This document shows positions 7,461 through 13,820 of a stretch of 26,253 bases of DNA, piece by piece; the stretch's first letter is position 1; each line of letters starts with the position of its first letter. This stretch comes from JBBQZL01 sp038207745. GTDB taxonomy: Bacteria > Actinomycetota > Thermoleophilia > Solirubrobacterales > 70-9. Made by a program: the position numbers and the translations under genes. Under the pieces are notes generated by a model. That model was not told where the DNA came from, did no database searches, and was given only the letters and a program-made list of their open reading frames with translations. The DNA lies in assembly GCA_038207745.1 (NCBI GenBank), contig JBBQZL010000007.1, forward strand, positions 1 to 26,253. Direction: 5' to 3'.

Positions 7461-8117
7461 CTAGGTGCCGGAGGAGAGGGACAACGCCTGCCCGACCGCC
7501 TCTTCGAGGCGATCGTCACCCCAGAACAGCTCGTCGCCGACTCGCACCGTCGGCACGCCTGTGACGCCGATGTCTCCGGCGGCCCCGGTGGCCTGGATCA
7601 ATCTCTCCTTTGTCGATCGCATGCCGACCGCCTGGATGATCGCCTTCGGGTGGATCTCACAGGCCGCGCCGGCGATCAGGACGTTGTCGATATCGGAGAG
7701 ATCACGACCGGCGGCAAAGGCCTGGCGGAAGGCGGCCAGCGCGAAGGCGATCGTCTTGCCTCCCTGCTTTGCGAAAGTCGCGGCGCGCATCGCGTTCAGC
7801 GTGTTACCCGGCCAGGGCTCGGGCCAGGCGATCGGCGGCAGGCCGATCGCAGATGCACGGCGCTCGATGTCGGCCATCCCCTCGTCGCGGCCGGGCCCCT
7901 TGGCCCAGGAGTCCCGGCCGAAACGCTTGAACAGACCACCGAGAAGAATCGGCTTCCACTCCGGCTGTTCGATCCCCGCCTCGGCGAAGAGACCGCTGAT
8001 CCGCTCGGCGCTCAGGTACGAATAGGGAGAGCCGAGGTCGTAGTAGAACGCGCAGGGGCGTTCCGCGGCTTCGGAAATGTCCGCGCCGGTGTGCAGATCG
8101 ATTTCGCTGCCGCTCAT
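7461..8117 (-). CDS. DsbA-fold protein, 2-hydroxychromene-2-carboxylate isomerase-like
   Basis: A 218-residue thioredoxin-superfamily protein of the HCCA isomerase/DsbA group. FYYDLGSPYSYLSAERI (24-40) carries the Ser at the position of the glutathione-activating residue of HCCA isomerases, with no CxxC. The helical insert and the C-terminal GVTGVPTVRVGDELFWGDDRLEE (184-206), with the cis-Pro loop, are also typical. No signal peptide is seen, so it should be cytoplasmic. Actinobacteria commonly lack glutathione, so the cosubstrate is uncertain and a general oxidoreductase or isomerase role is as far as the sequence goes. It follows lpdA by 62 bp and may be co-transcribed; the gap contains a hexanucleotide repeat. 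No clear Shine-Dalgarno. Confidence 0.85.
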   Translation of the reverse strand: MSGSEIDLHTGADISEAAERPCAFYYDLGSPYSYLSAERISGLFAEAGIEQPEWKPILLGGLFKRFGRDSWAKGPGRDEGMADIERRASAIGLPPIAWPEPWPGNTLNAMRAATFAKQGGKTIAFALAAFRQAFAAGRDLSDIDNVLIAGAACEIHPKAIIQAVGMRSTKERLIQATGAAGDIGVTGVPTVRVGDELFWGDDRLEEAVGQALSLSSGT

Positions 8118-8124
8118 CGTGGCC

Positions 8125-8152
8125 GCCGTTGCCGTTGCCGTTGCCGTTGCCG
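8125..8152 (+). repeat. GCCGTT hexanucleotide microsatellite, 4.7 copies
   Basis: GCCGTT repeats perfectly at 8125, 8131, 8137 and 8143, then GCCG. It lies between lpdA and the DsbA-like gene, ending 8 bp from the latter's start codon, where the ribosome-binding site should be. Confidence 0.9.
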
Positions 8153-8179
8153 ACCATCGGCCGTCGGCCGGCGGATGGC

Positions 8180-9547
8180 TCAGGCGTGGATCGCCCAGCC
8201 GTCGACGGCCCTCGCGGCGTCGAGGATCGCCTCGGACATCGTCGGATGCGGATGCACGATCCGGCTGAGCTCCTGATAGCCGCCCTCGAGCGCGACCGTG
8301 TTGACCAGCTCGCTGATCATGTCGCAGGCCCGGTTGCCGACGATGTGGGCACCGAGTATCTCGCCGTACTTGGGGTCGACGACGAGCTTGACGATCCCGT
8401 CGCGGTCGTCGTAGACAACCGATGCACCGGCACCACCGAGCTTGAACTTGCCGATCTTGACCGCGTGGCCGGCCTCCTTGGCCTGCGCCTCGGTGAGGCC
8501 GAAGCTCGCGACCTGCGGCTCGCTGAATGTCGCGCCGGCGATCAGGTTCTCGTCAATCGCCTCGGTGGGAACGCCTGCGATCGTCTCGGCAGCGACGACA
8601 CCCTCCTCGGATGCCTTGTGGGCGAGGGCCTTGCGGCCGACCAGGTCACCGATCGCGAAGATCTTCGGGTTCGAGGTGCGGCGGAACTCGTCGACCTCGA
8701 TCTTGCCCCGTTCACCGAGCTTGACTCCGGCAGCGTCGAAATTGAGAGCCTCGGTGTCGGGACCGCGCCCACCTGCGATGCAGAGGTAGTCGACCTCAGC
8801 CGATTGGTCGCCGTAGGTGAACTTGACCGAGTCCGAACCGACCTCGACGTTCTCCACCGGCGCGCCGGTGGCAATCGTGATGCCCTGTTTTTTGAAGGCG
8901 CGCTCGACCACACGGACCACGTCCTTGTCCTCGGCTGGGAGGATCTGGTCAAGCATCTCGATCAGGATCACCTCGGTGCCGAATCGCGCGTAGGCGGATG
9001 CGAGCTCGGCACCGGACGCACCGGCGCCGACCACGGCGATCTTCTCCGGCTGCTGCGGCAACGACCAGGCGCCCCAGGTGTCGACCACGCGGTCGGAAAA
9101 CTCGACGCCCGGAATCGGCAGCGCAATCGAACCAGTGGCGAGAATAACCGCGCCGGCCTCATATGTCTCGCCGTCGACGACGACGTTTCCGTCTGCGTTC
9201 AGCGATCCCTCGCCCTTGATCACGGTGATCTTGTTCTTCTTCCAGAGCATCTCGACGCCACCGGCGAGGGTGGCCGAGACATCGGTGCGGCGCTTGCCGA
9301 GCGCCTCCCAGTCGAGCTTGACGTCGTTGCCGACAACTCCAAGATCAGCGCTGTTGCAGGCATGGTCAAAGACCTCTGCGGTGTGCAGCATCGTCTTCGC
9401 CGGGATACAGGCGTAGTTGAGGCATCGTCCGCCCGCGGTGTCCTTCTCGATCACCGCGGTCTTCTTGCCAAGCTGGGCGCAGCGGATTGCGGCGACATAC
9501 CCGCCGGGCCCGCCGCCGATCACGATCACATCAAAAGATTCGGCCAT
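8180..9547 (-). CDS. lpdA: dihydrolipoamide dehydrogenase (E3)
   Basis: FAD enzyme that reoxidises dihydrolipoyl groups with NAD+. N-terminal FAD motif GGGPGGYVAAIRCAQLG (11-27), redox disulfide C42/C47 in GGRCLNYACIPAKTML, NAD motif VVGAGASGAELA (172-183), FAIGDLVG (297-304) and the C-terminal catalytic pair H434/E439 in VHPHPTMSEAI. The redox motif has RCLNYAC rather than the common TCLNVGC. ATG at 9547 (455 aa) is the family start; a longer frame to 9682 is unlikely. TACGCT ends 7 nt before this ATG, so it may have its own leaderless promoter. It can serve the PdhABC complex as well as other 2-oxoacid or glycine-cleavage systems. Confidence 0.95.
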   Translation of the reverse strand: MAESFDVIVIGGGPGGYVAAIRCAQLGKKTAVIEKDTAGGRCLNYACIPAKTMLHTAEVFDHACNSADLGVVGNDVKLDWEALGKRRTDVSATLAGGVEMLWKKNKITVIKGEGSLNADGNVVVDGETYEAGAVILATGSIALPIPGVEFSDRVVDTWGAWSLPQQPEKIAVVGAGASGAELASAYARFGTEVILIEMLDQILPAEDKDVVRVVERAFKKQGITIATGAPVENVEVGSDSVKFTYGDQSAEVDYLCIAGGRGPDTEALNFDAAGVKLGERGKIEVDEFRRTSNPKIFAIGDLVGRKALAHKASEEGVVAAETIAGVPTEAIDENLIAGATFSEPQVASFGLTEAQAKEAGHAVKIGKFKLGGAGASVVYDDRDGIVKLVVDPKYGEILGAHIVGNRACDMISELVNTVALEGGYQELSRIVHPHPTMSEAILDAARAVDGWAIHA

Positions 9548-9554
9548 GGGTCTG

Positions 9555-9560
9555 AGCGTA
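9555..9560 (-). promoter_or_regulatory. -10 box TACGCT of lpdA, leaderless spacing
   Basis: TACGCT on the minus strand lies 7 nt before the ATG of lpdA, so the expected first transcribed base is at or next to the A of ATG. No good -35 hexamer is visible 17-18 bp upstream. Confidence 0.42.
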
Positions 9561-9599
9561 TCGGACGGTTGATGCCTCACACCACCCGGCAGCCGGCCG

Positions 9600-10109
9600 T
9601 TATTGGCGGGCTCTGCGCTCCGGCATCTGAATTCTGGCCATTGCCTTGACCATCGCGTAGAAGAGCGTTCCGAGAACCGCAATCAGGCCGGCCGTGCCGA
9701 CAATCTGTAGGACTGTGGAGGCGGTGAGCAGTCCAGCGACGGCGGCGACGAGGAACAAGGCCAGCAGCATCTGAAATCCGAGCACGGCCCAGTACTTCGC
9801 CTTCCACATGCCGACCGCCATCGTCACCATCACCGCGGTGACGATGAAGAGCTGGCTGATCTGTCCCGAAGTCGGGTCCTGTCCATTGATCTTGCGGCTG
9901 GAGATCAGCGCGAATATCGCCGAGCCAAGCGCCAGCAGCGCGACAACCCCGGCGAAGAACGCGCCGATCGTGACCGCCCGCGGCCGCTCTCCATCCGCCA
10001 GCGGTTCAAGCGCATCGCGTGCCGCCTGGTTTCGCTCCGCGGACTTCGCGTAGCCGCGGGACATCCGATCCTTGGGCTGTTCCGGATGGTCCTGTTCGGG
10101 CTCAGCCAC
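9600..10109 (-). CDS. four-helix membrane protein coupled to thiE
   Basis: Unknown function, 169 aa. The first 55 residues are polar and charged (EPEQDHPEQPKDRMSRGYAK), then four hydrophobic segments follow: TIGAFFAGVVALLALGSAIF, QLFIVTAVMVTMAVGMW, YWAVLGFQMLLALFLVAAVA and VLQIVGTAGLIAVLGTLFYA. It ends in a basic tail (RIQMPERRARQ). I chose GTG 10109, which overlaps the end of thiE by 8 bp and implies translational coupling; ATG 10064 is an alternative that drops 15 residues. No transporter signature is evident. Its pairing with thiE could reflect thiamine-related transport, but that is speculation. Confidence 0.75.
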   Translation of the reverse strand: MAEPEQDHPEQPKDRMSRGYAKSAERNQAARDALEPLADGERPRAVTIGAFFAGVVALLALGSAIFALISSRKINGQDPTSGQISQLFIVTAVMVTMAVGMWKAKYWAVLGFQMLLALFLVAAVAGLLTASTVLQIVGTAGLIAVLGTLFYAMVKAMARIQMPERRARQ

Positions 10110-10785
10110 CCGGCGCCACGCTTCCACGGCCCCGCTTGAAGGCGTTACGCAATTCGCAGGCGACGGCGTTCGGATCGGCCGCATTGCGGATCGCACGGAC
10201 GACGCAGAGCCTCGATGCGCCCGCGGTGACCACCTCGTCGACGTTGCCCGCGTCGATGCCGCCGATCGCGAAGAAAGGGACCTTTGCGTTGTCCCTTGCG
10301 TGGTCGATCAGGTCGAGGCCGGTTGCCGGGCGACCCGGCTTGGTCGGCGTCTCCCAGACAGGCCCGACGCTTATGTAGTCAACGCCCTCGGCCGCCGCGA
10401 TCTGATCCTCGGAATGGGTCGAGAGCCCGATGATCGCCTCGGGTCCGAGGATCTCGCGTGCCTCGGCAACCGATACATCGTCCTGGCCGACGTGGACCCC
10501 ATCGGCATCGAGGACCTTTGCCAGCTCGGGGTCGTCATTGACCATGAACAGGGCGCTGTAGTTGTCGCACAGGCGCCGGAATGTGTATGCCGATCGCTCG
10601 AGAGTGCGCTGATCCACATCCCGGTCGCGGATCTGAACTATGTCGACCCCACCGGAAAGCGCCGCGCTGAGCAGGTCGGCTGGATCCTCTCCGCCCGGGC
10701 GTGCATCGCATACGAAGTAGAGCCGCGAAGTCCGCAGCCGCTCGCGGCGAAGCGGCCCGGCCTGTTCGGGAAGCGAGAGGCTCAT
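10102..10785 (-). CDS. thiE: thiamine phosphate synthase
   Basis: Joins HMP-pyrophosphate with thiazole phosphate to form thiamine phosphate. The TIM-barrel motifs are in order: LYFVCDARP (22-30), DIVQIRDRD (48-56; QLRDK-type), MVNDDPELA (81-89), DGVHVGQDD (95-103), DYISVGPVWETPTKPG (136-151, diphosphate loop) and FFAIGGIDAGNV (171-182). ATG at 10785 has AGAGGAG 8 nt upstream, and 227 aa is normal. It is divergent from the riboswitch-controlled thiO-thiSG operon and has its own extended -10, so TPP control of thiE itself is not evident. Its 3' end overlaps a membrane-protein gene. Confidence 0.95.
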   Translation of the reverse strand: MSLSLPEQAGPLRRERLRTSRLYFVCDARPGGEDPADLLSAALSGGVDIVQIRDRDVDQRTLERSAYTFRRLCDNYSALFMVNDDPELAKVLDADGVHVGQDDVSVAEAREILGPEAIIGLSTHSEDQIAAAEGVDYISVGPVWETPTKPGRPATGLDLIDHARDNAKVPFFAIGGIDAGNVDEVVTAGASRLCVVRAIRNAADPNAVACELRNAFKRGRGSVAPGG

Positions 10786-10814
10786 CGGCGATTCTCCTCT
10801 GGACTCATAGATCG

Positions 10815-10823
10815 ATTATCCCA
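10815..10823 (-). promoter_or_regulatory. extended -10 promoter of thiE
   Basis: The minus strand reads TGGGATAAT, an extended -10 (TGn plus GATAAT). Transcription would start about 10808, leaving a 20-25 nt leader that contains the AGAGGAG ribosome-binding site of thiE. No riboswitch elements fit in this leader. Confidence 0.5.
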
Positions 10824-10854
10824 GTAGCAACACGACGCGATTCGCCAGGGTGGA

Positions 10855-10860
10855 TACCAT
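10855..10860 (+). promoter_or_regulatory. -10 box TACCAT upstream of the TPP riboswitch
   Basis: TACCAT lies 10 bp before the first base of riboswitch helix P1, placing the start of transcription at about 10867. No clear -35 is seen. Confidence 0.35.
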
Positions 10861-10870
10861 CGTCCATATC

Positions 10871-10971
10871 GGGAGCCTGGAGGCCACGGGCTGAGAGGGC
10901 GGCTACGGCGCCGCCGACCGTCTGAACCTGATCCGGATCATGCCGGCGCAAGGGAACGGGCCGAGGCTCCC
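10871..10971 (+). promoter_or_regulatory. TPP (THI-element) riboswitch of thiO-thiSG
   Basis: The conserved elements are present in order: P1 5' strand GGGAGCC (10871-10877), CTGAGA (10891-10896), a GC-rich variable stem GGCGGC/GCCGCC, CTGAACCTGAT (10922-10932), CCGGATCATGCCGGCG, and P1 3' strand GGCTCCC (10965-10971), which pairs perfectly with the 5' strand. Only 3 nt separate P1 from the GTG at 10975, leaving no space for a terminator, so control is most likely by blocking ribosome access. Confidence 0.93.
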
Positions 10972-10974
10972 ACG

Positions 10975-12150
10975 GTGAACCAGATGCCTGGAAAAGACTC
11001 GGAACAGACCTATGACGCGATCATCATCGGGGCCGGCCTGATCGGCCTCGCGACGGCCTGGGAGATGAGTCTTCGCGGGGCAACCGTCGCGGTCGTCGAG
11101 GAGGCGGATCTGGTCGCACGAGGTGCGAGCAACGTCGCAGCCGGGATGCTGGCGCCGATCGGCGAGCTCGAGTTCGGCGAGGAGGGCCTGCTGGAGATGG
11201 GTATCGCCTCGGCTGGGGCATACCCCGAATTTGTTTCCCGTCTGGAGGGGGCCACCGGCATCAGCGTCGGCTATAACCGCTGCGGCGCGCTCCACGTCGC
11301 GCTCGACCGCGACGAGGCCTCCGAGCTTCGCCGACGTCTCGACTTCCAGCGCGGCAAGGGCCTCGAGGTCGAGTGGCTCGGGCCATCGGACTGCCGTGAT
11401 CTGGAACCCGGGCTGACACCCTCATTCCATGGCGGCGTGTTGGTGCCGGGGGAGGCATCGGTCGATCCAAGGGCGCTTTGCGCCGGCCTTTCAGCAGCGC
11501 TCGCAGGTGCGGGAGTCGAGGTCCACACCGGGGCCACGATCGCCGGCGCACTCGGACCCGAGGACAGGCTCGAGGGTGTGCATCTCGCCGACGGGCGGGA
11601 GTTTCACTCCGAAAGTGTCGTGCTGGCCGCAGGCGCGCGGTCGGGCCAGGTCGAGTGGCTTCCGGCCGAGGCGAGGCCGGCGGTGCGCCCGGTAAAGGGC
11701 CAGGTGGTCGAGCTGCGCGGTGACCCGGACAATCCGATCAGCAGCCGGATCCTCGGGTCCGAGCGCGTCTACGTGGTCCCACGCCCGGACGGCCGGGTGA
11801 TCCTCGGCGCGACCGTCGAGGAGATGGGCTTCGACACGGCGGTCACCGCCGGCGGCGTCCACGAGCTGCTGCGCGAGGCCTACCGCCTGCTTCCCGACAT
11901 CGTCGAGCTGGAGATGCTGGGCGCAGTCGCAGGCCTGCGTCCCGCCACCCCCGACAACATCCCGATCATCGGCCGCGGGGCACTGGCGGGTCTGATCCTC
12001 GCGACCGGCCACTACAGGAACGGGATCCTGCTCGCCCCGCTGACAGCGACCTCAGTTGCCCAGTTGGTCGCAACCGGAAGGTCCCCCGAGATCATCACTT
12101 CGGCGTCGCCGCTGAGGGAAGCACTGAATACCACGAAGACCGCAGCGTGA
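10975..12150 (+). CDS. thiO: glycine oxidase ThiO
   Basis: FAD-dependent DAO-family enzyme that oxidises glycine to the imine used by ThiG for thiazole synthesis. The Rossmann FAD motif is IIIGAGLIGLATAWEMSLRG (16-35), followed by VVEEADLVARGASNVAAGMLAP (ASxxAAGML is typical of ThiO). VRPVKGQVVELRG and a C-terminal VAGLRPATPDNIPIIGR...ATGHYRNGILLAP (about 320-365) bind FAD and substrate. 391 aa from GTG 10975; ATG 10984 three codons later is equally possible. There is no good Shine-Dalgarno, because riboswitch helix P1 occupies its place. The stop overlaps the next start as GTGA. No thiC, thiD or thiF is in the window. Confidence 0.92.
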   Translation: MNQMPGKDSEQTYDAIIIGAGLIGLATAWEMSLRGATVAVVEEADLVARGASNVAAGMLAPIGELEFGEEGLLEMGIASAGAYPEFVSRLEGATGISVGYNRCGALHVALDRDEASELRRRLDFQRGKGLEVEWLGPSDCRDLEPGLTPSFHGGVLVPGEASVDPRALCAGLSAALAGAGVEVHTGATIAGALGPEDRLEGVHLADGREFHSESVVLAAGARSGQVEWLPAEARPAVRPVKGQVVELRGDPDNPISSRILGSERVYVVPRPDGRVILGATVEEMGFDTAVTAGGVHELLREAYRLLPDIVELEMLGAVAGLRPATPDNIPIIGRGALAGLILATGHYRNGILLAPLTATSVAQLVATGRSPEIITSASPLREALNTTKTAA

Positions 12151-13124
12151 GGGTTCAGCTCAACGGAACCCCGCGGGACCTTCCCGATGACGCAACGGTT
12201 GCCGACGCGGTGGTCGAGGCGGGCGCGCCGCCCGATGGCCGGGGTATCGCCGTGGCCGTCGATGGCGAGGTGGTTGCCCGGATCACCTGGGCCGGGACCC
12301 GGCTCGCGGACGGCCAGCGTGTCGAGGTCGTCGCCGCGATCCAGGGTGGCTCCGACCAGAGCTGGGATCTCGGCGGCAAGACCTGGAGCTCTCGTCTGAT
12401 CGTCGGCACCGGCGGCTTCCGATCGCTGGTGGCCATGGAGGCGGCGCTCAGGGCCTCGGGTACCGAGATCGTGACGATCGGAATGCGTCGCATCGACCCT
12501 GAGGCAAAGGGTTCCGTCATCGATGTCGTCGATCGCCTCGGACTCTTCGTATTGCCAAACACCGCCGGCTGCTTCACGGCGCGCGATGCGGTTCGCACCG
12601 CCGAACTCGGACGGGAGGCCTTCGGGACCGAGTGGATCAAGCTCGAGGTGATCGGCGACGACCGGACCCTGCTTCCCGATGCGGTCGAGCTGCTGCAGGC
12701 GGCCGAGTCCCTGGTTGCCGACGGCTTCACCGTCCTTCCCTACACGAACGATGACCCGATCCTCGCCCGCCGACTCGAGGAGGCTGGCTGCGCCGCGGTG
12801 ATGCCGCTCGGCTCCCCGATCGGTTCGGGAGCTGGAATCCGCAATCCGTACAACATCTCGATCATCGTCGAACGCGCCACCGTCCCCGTGATTCTCGACG
12901 CCGGCATCGGCACCGCGTCCGACGCGGCACTGGCGATGGAGCTCGGCTGCGACGGCGTCCTCCTGGCAAGTGCCGTCTCGCGTGCCGAGGACCCGGAACT
13001 GATGGCAAAGGCGATGCGCGACGCCGTCGAAGCGGGCCACGCTGCCCGCGAGGCCGGCCGGATCCCCAAGCGCGTCCACGCCGAGGCATCCACACCCGAA
13101 GAGGGAATGCCCGACCTCGGCTGA
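12147..13124 (+). CDS. thiSG: ThiS-ThiG fusion: sulfur carrier plus thiazole synthase
   Basis: Residues 1-68 are a complete ThiS-like ubiquitin fold (VQLNGTPRDLPDDATVADAV...DGQRVEVVAAIQGG) ending at G67-G68. Residues 73-325 are ThiG (WDLGGKTWSSRLIVGTGGF...), with the Schiff-base lysine K165 in FGTEWIKLEVIGDD, NTAGC (138-142), MPLGSPIGSGAGIRNP (219-234) and DAGIGTASDAALAMELGCDGVLL (251-273). In the usual system ThiS is separate and its C-terminal Gly becomes a thiocarboxylate that delivers sulfur to ThiG. Here it is followed by SDQS and the ThiG domain with no stop. GTG 12147 overlaps the thiO stop by 4 bp. I recall similar bifunctional proteins being annotated elsewhere, so the fusion itself is probably not an assembly error. 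Confidence 0.93.
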   Translation: MRVQLNGTPRDLPDDATVADAVVEAGAPPDGRGIAVAVDGEVVARITWAGTRLADGQRVEVVAAIQGGSDQSWDLGGKTWSSRLIVGTGGFRSLVAMEAALRASGTEIVTIGMRRIDPEAKGSVIDVVDRLGLFVLPNTAGCFTARDAVRTAELGREAFGTEWIKLEVIGDDRTLLPDAVELLQAAESLVADGFTVLPYTNDDPILARRLEEAGCAAVMPLGSPIGSGAGIRNPYNISIIVERATVPVILDAGIGTASDAALAMELGCDGVLLASAVSRAEDPELMAKAMRDAVEAGHAAREAGRIPKRVHAEASTPEEGMPDLG

Positions 13125-13153
13125 GCCCCACGCACGGCAGCGGCGTCGGTGGC

Positions 13154-13159
13154 TACGAT
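13154..13159 (+). promoter_or_regulatory. -10-like TACGAT before tRNA-Lys
   Basis: TACGAT ends 6 nt before the first base of the mature tRNA, which would start transcription at or near its 5' end. No -35 is recognisable, so this is a weak call. Confidence 0.3.
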
Positions 13160-13165
13160 CACGGA

Positions 13166-13239
13166 GCCCCCGTAGCTCAGGTGGTTAGAGCTGCAGGCTT
13201 TTAACCTGTGAGTCGTCGGTTCGAATCCGACCGGGGGTA
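13166..13239 (+). tRNA. tRNA-Lys (anticodon TTT)
   Basis: A full cloverleaf can be drawn: acceptor GCCCCCG/CGGGGGT (G-U at the first pair), T8-A9, D stem GCTC/GAGC, anticodon stem GCAGG/CCTGT with loop CTTTTAA (anticodon TTT), variable GAGTC, T stem GTCGG/CCGAC with loop TTCGAAT, and discriminator A. CCA is not encoded. Confidence 0.97.
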
Positions 13240-13260
13240 TTCCGGCATCTGGTTCCGGCG

Positions 13261-13280
13261 CGGCCGCATTCCAGCGGCCG
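13261..13280 (+). terminator. GC hairpin downstream of tRNA-Lys, no T tract
   Basis: CGGCCGC, a 6-nt loop, then GCGGCCG form a perfect 7-bp hairpin starting 21 nt after the tRNA. It is followed by AAAGC rather than a T run, so it is at best an actinobacterial-style U-less terminator. Confidence 0.35.
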
Positions 13281-13303
13281 AAAGCACGTCCACACACGCT
13301 CTG

Positions 13304-13340
13304 TGGCTGCTTATACGCGTAGAGCACGTATAAACAGCCA
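13304..13340. repeat. 14-bp inverted repeat, AT-richer than its surroundings
   Basis: TGGCTGCTTATACG (13304-13317) and CGTATAAACAGCCA (13327-13340) are complementary with one mismatch around a 9-nt loop. It lies between tRNA-Lys and a TTGACA promoter 44 bp further on. It could be a terminator stem or an operator; no T tract follows. Confidence 0.75.
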
Positions 13341-13383
13341 AAGAATCGATTTCGGTGCTGTCGAAGCGGGCGCGATCGAGCGG

Positions 13384-13412
13384 TTGACACGGATCCGGCG
13401 CGGGTGTAGGAC
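13384..13412 (+). promoter_or_regulatory. sigma-70-type promoter of the DUF1059-like gene
   Basis: Perfect -35 TTGACA (13384-13389), 17-bp spacer, and actinobacterial-type -10 TAGGAC (13407-13412), 49 bp before the start codon. This is the best-formed promoter in the window. Confidence 0.65.
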
Positions 13413-13461
13413 AGGACAGCCCGGGCAGACGGACCCGGCATCCGAGATCGGAGGTGTACAC

Positions 13462-13695
13462 ATGGGCCGAGTCATGGCCGACTGTCGTCGCTGGGAAAGC
13501 GTCAAGAACTGCTCCTTGACGATCATCGGTGAGGAGGACGAGGTGATCGAGGCGGCAGCTCAACACGCTGCGTCAGCGCATGGGCACACGGACTCAACCG
13601 AGATGCGCGAAGGGATGCGCACCCAGCTTGAACCGGAATCGGCCTATCAGTTCGGCTCGCGTGAGCCGGAACCACTGCCGAACTCCGGTTTCTGA
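13462..13695 (+). CDS. small DUF1059-like protein
   Basis: A 77-residue protein beginning MGRVMADCRRW. The pattern is a Cys near the N-terminus (C8), a short hydrophobic strand (LTIIGEEDEVIEAAAQHAASAHGH), a helix with the two His of AAQHAASAHG, and then a Thr-Asp/Glu stretch. It resembles the DUF1059 family, whose members have a C..C strand, then H-x(5)-H-G-hydrophobic-T. Molecular function is unknown in the family. ATG 13462 is set by GGAGGTG (13450-13456), the strongest Shine-Dalgarno in the window, and by a TTGACA promoter upstream; the longer frame from 13303 crosses the promoter and is not used. The acidic, Pro-rich tail (SREPEPLPNSGF) is probably disordered. It converges on purH. Confidence 0.72.
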   Translation: MGRVMADCRRWESVKNCSLTIIGEEDEVIEAAAQHAASAHGHTDSTEMREGMRTQLEPESAYQFGSREPEPLPNSGF

Positions 13696-13714
13696 CCGGG
13701 ACCGAGGGGCGGAT

Positions 13715-13820
13715 CGAGGACAGCTCCGGTCGCGCGGGGCGCGGCCGCAGTGTCTTCGGCTTCGAGTCGGACGCGGGTCTTGCATCACCCGACACTGCGA
13801 TGTCGCGGAGGCTGTCCTCG
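13715..13820. other. 106-nt self-complementary segment between convergent genes
   Basis: Nested perfect inverted repeats: outer CGAGGACAGC (13715-13724) with GCTGTCCTCG (13811-13820), inner GCAGTGTC (13747-13754) with GACACTGC (13791-13798). Between and inside them are hairpins 13728-13746 (7 bp, one G-U), 13757-13769 (5 bp, 3-nt loop) and 13775-13790 (4 bp). It ends next to the purH stop. A bidirectional terminator or a structured RNA are both possible. Confidence 0.55.

Noticed and set aside
13304..13340. Possible dif (XerCD) recombination site
   Set aside because: The arms read TTATACG...CGTATAA, the opposite orientation to the ATAA-6 nt-TTAT core of dif, and the spacing is 9 nt, not 6.
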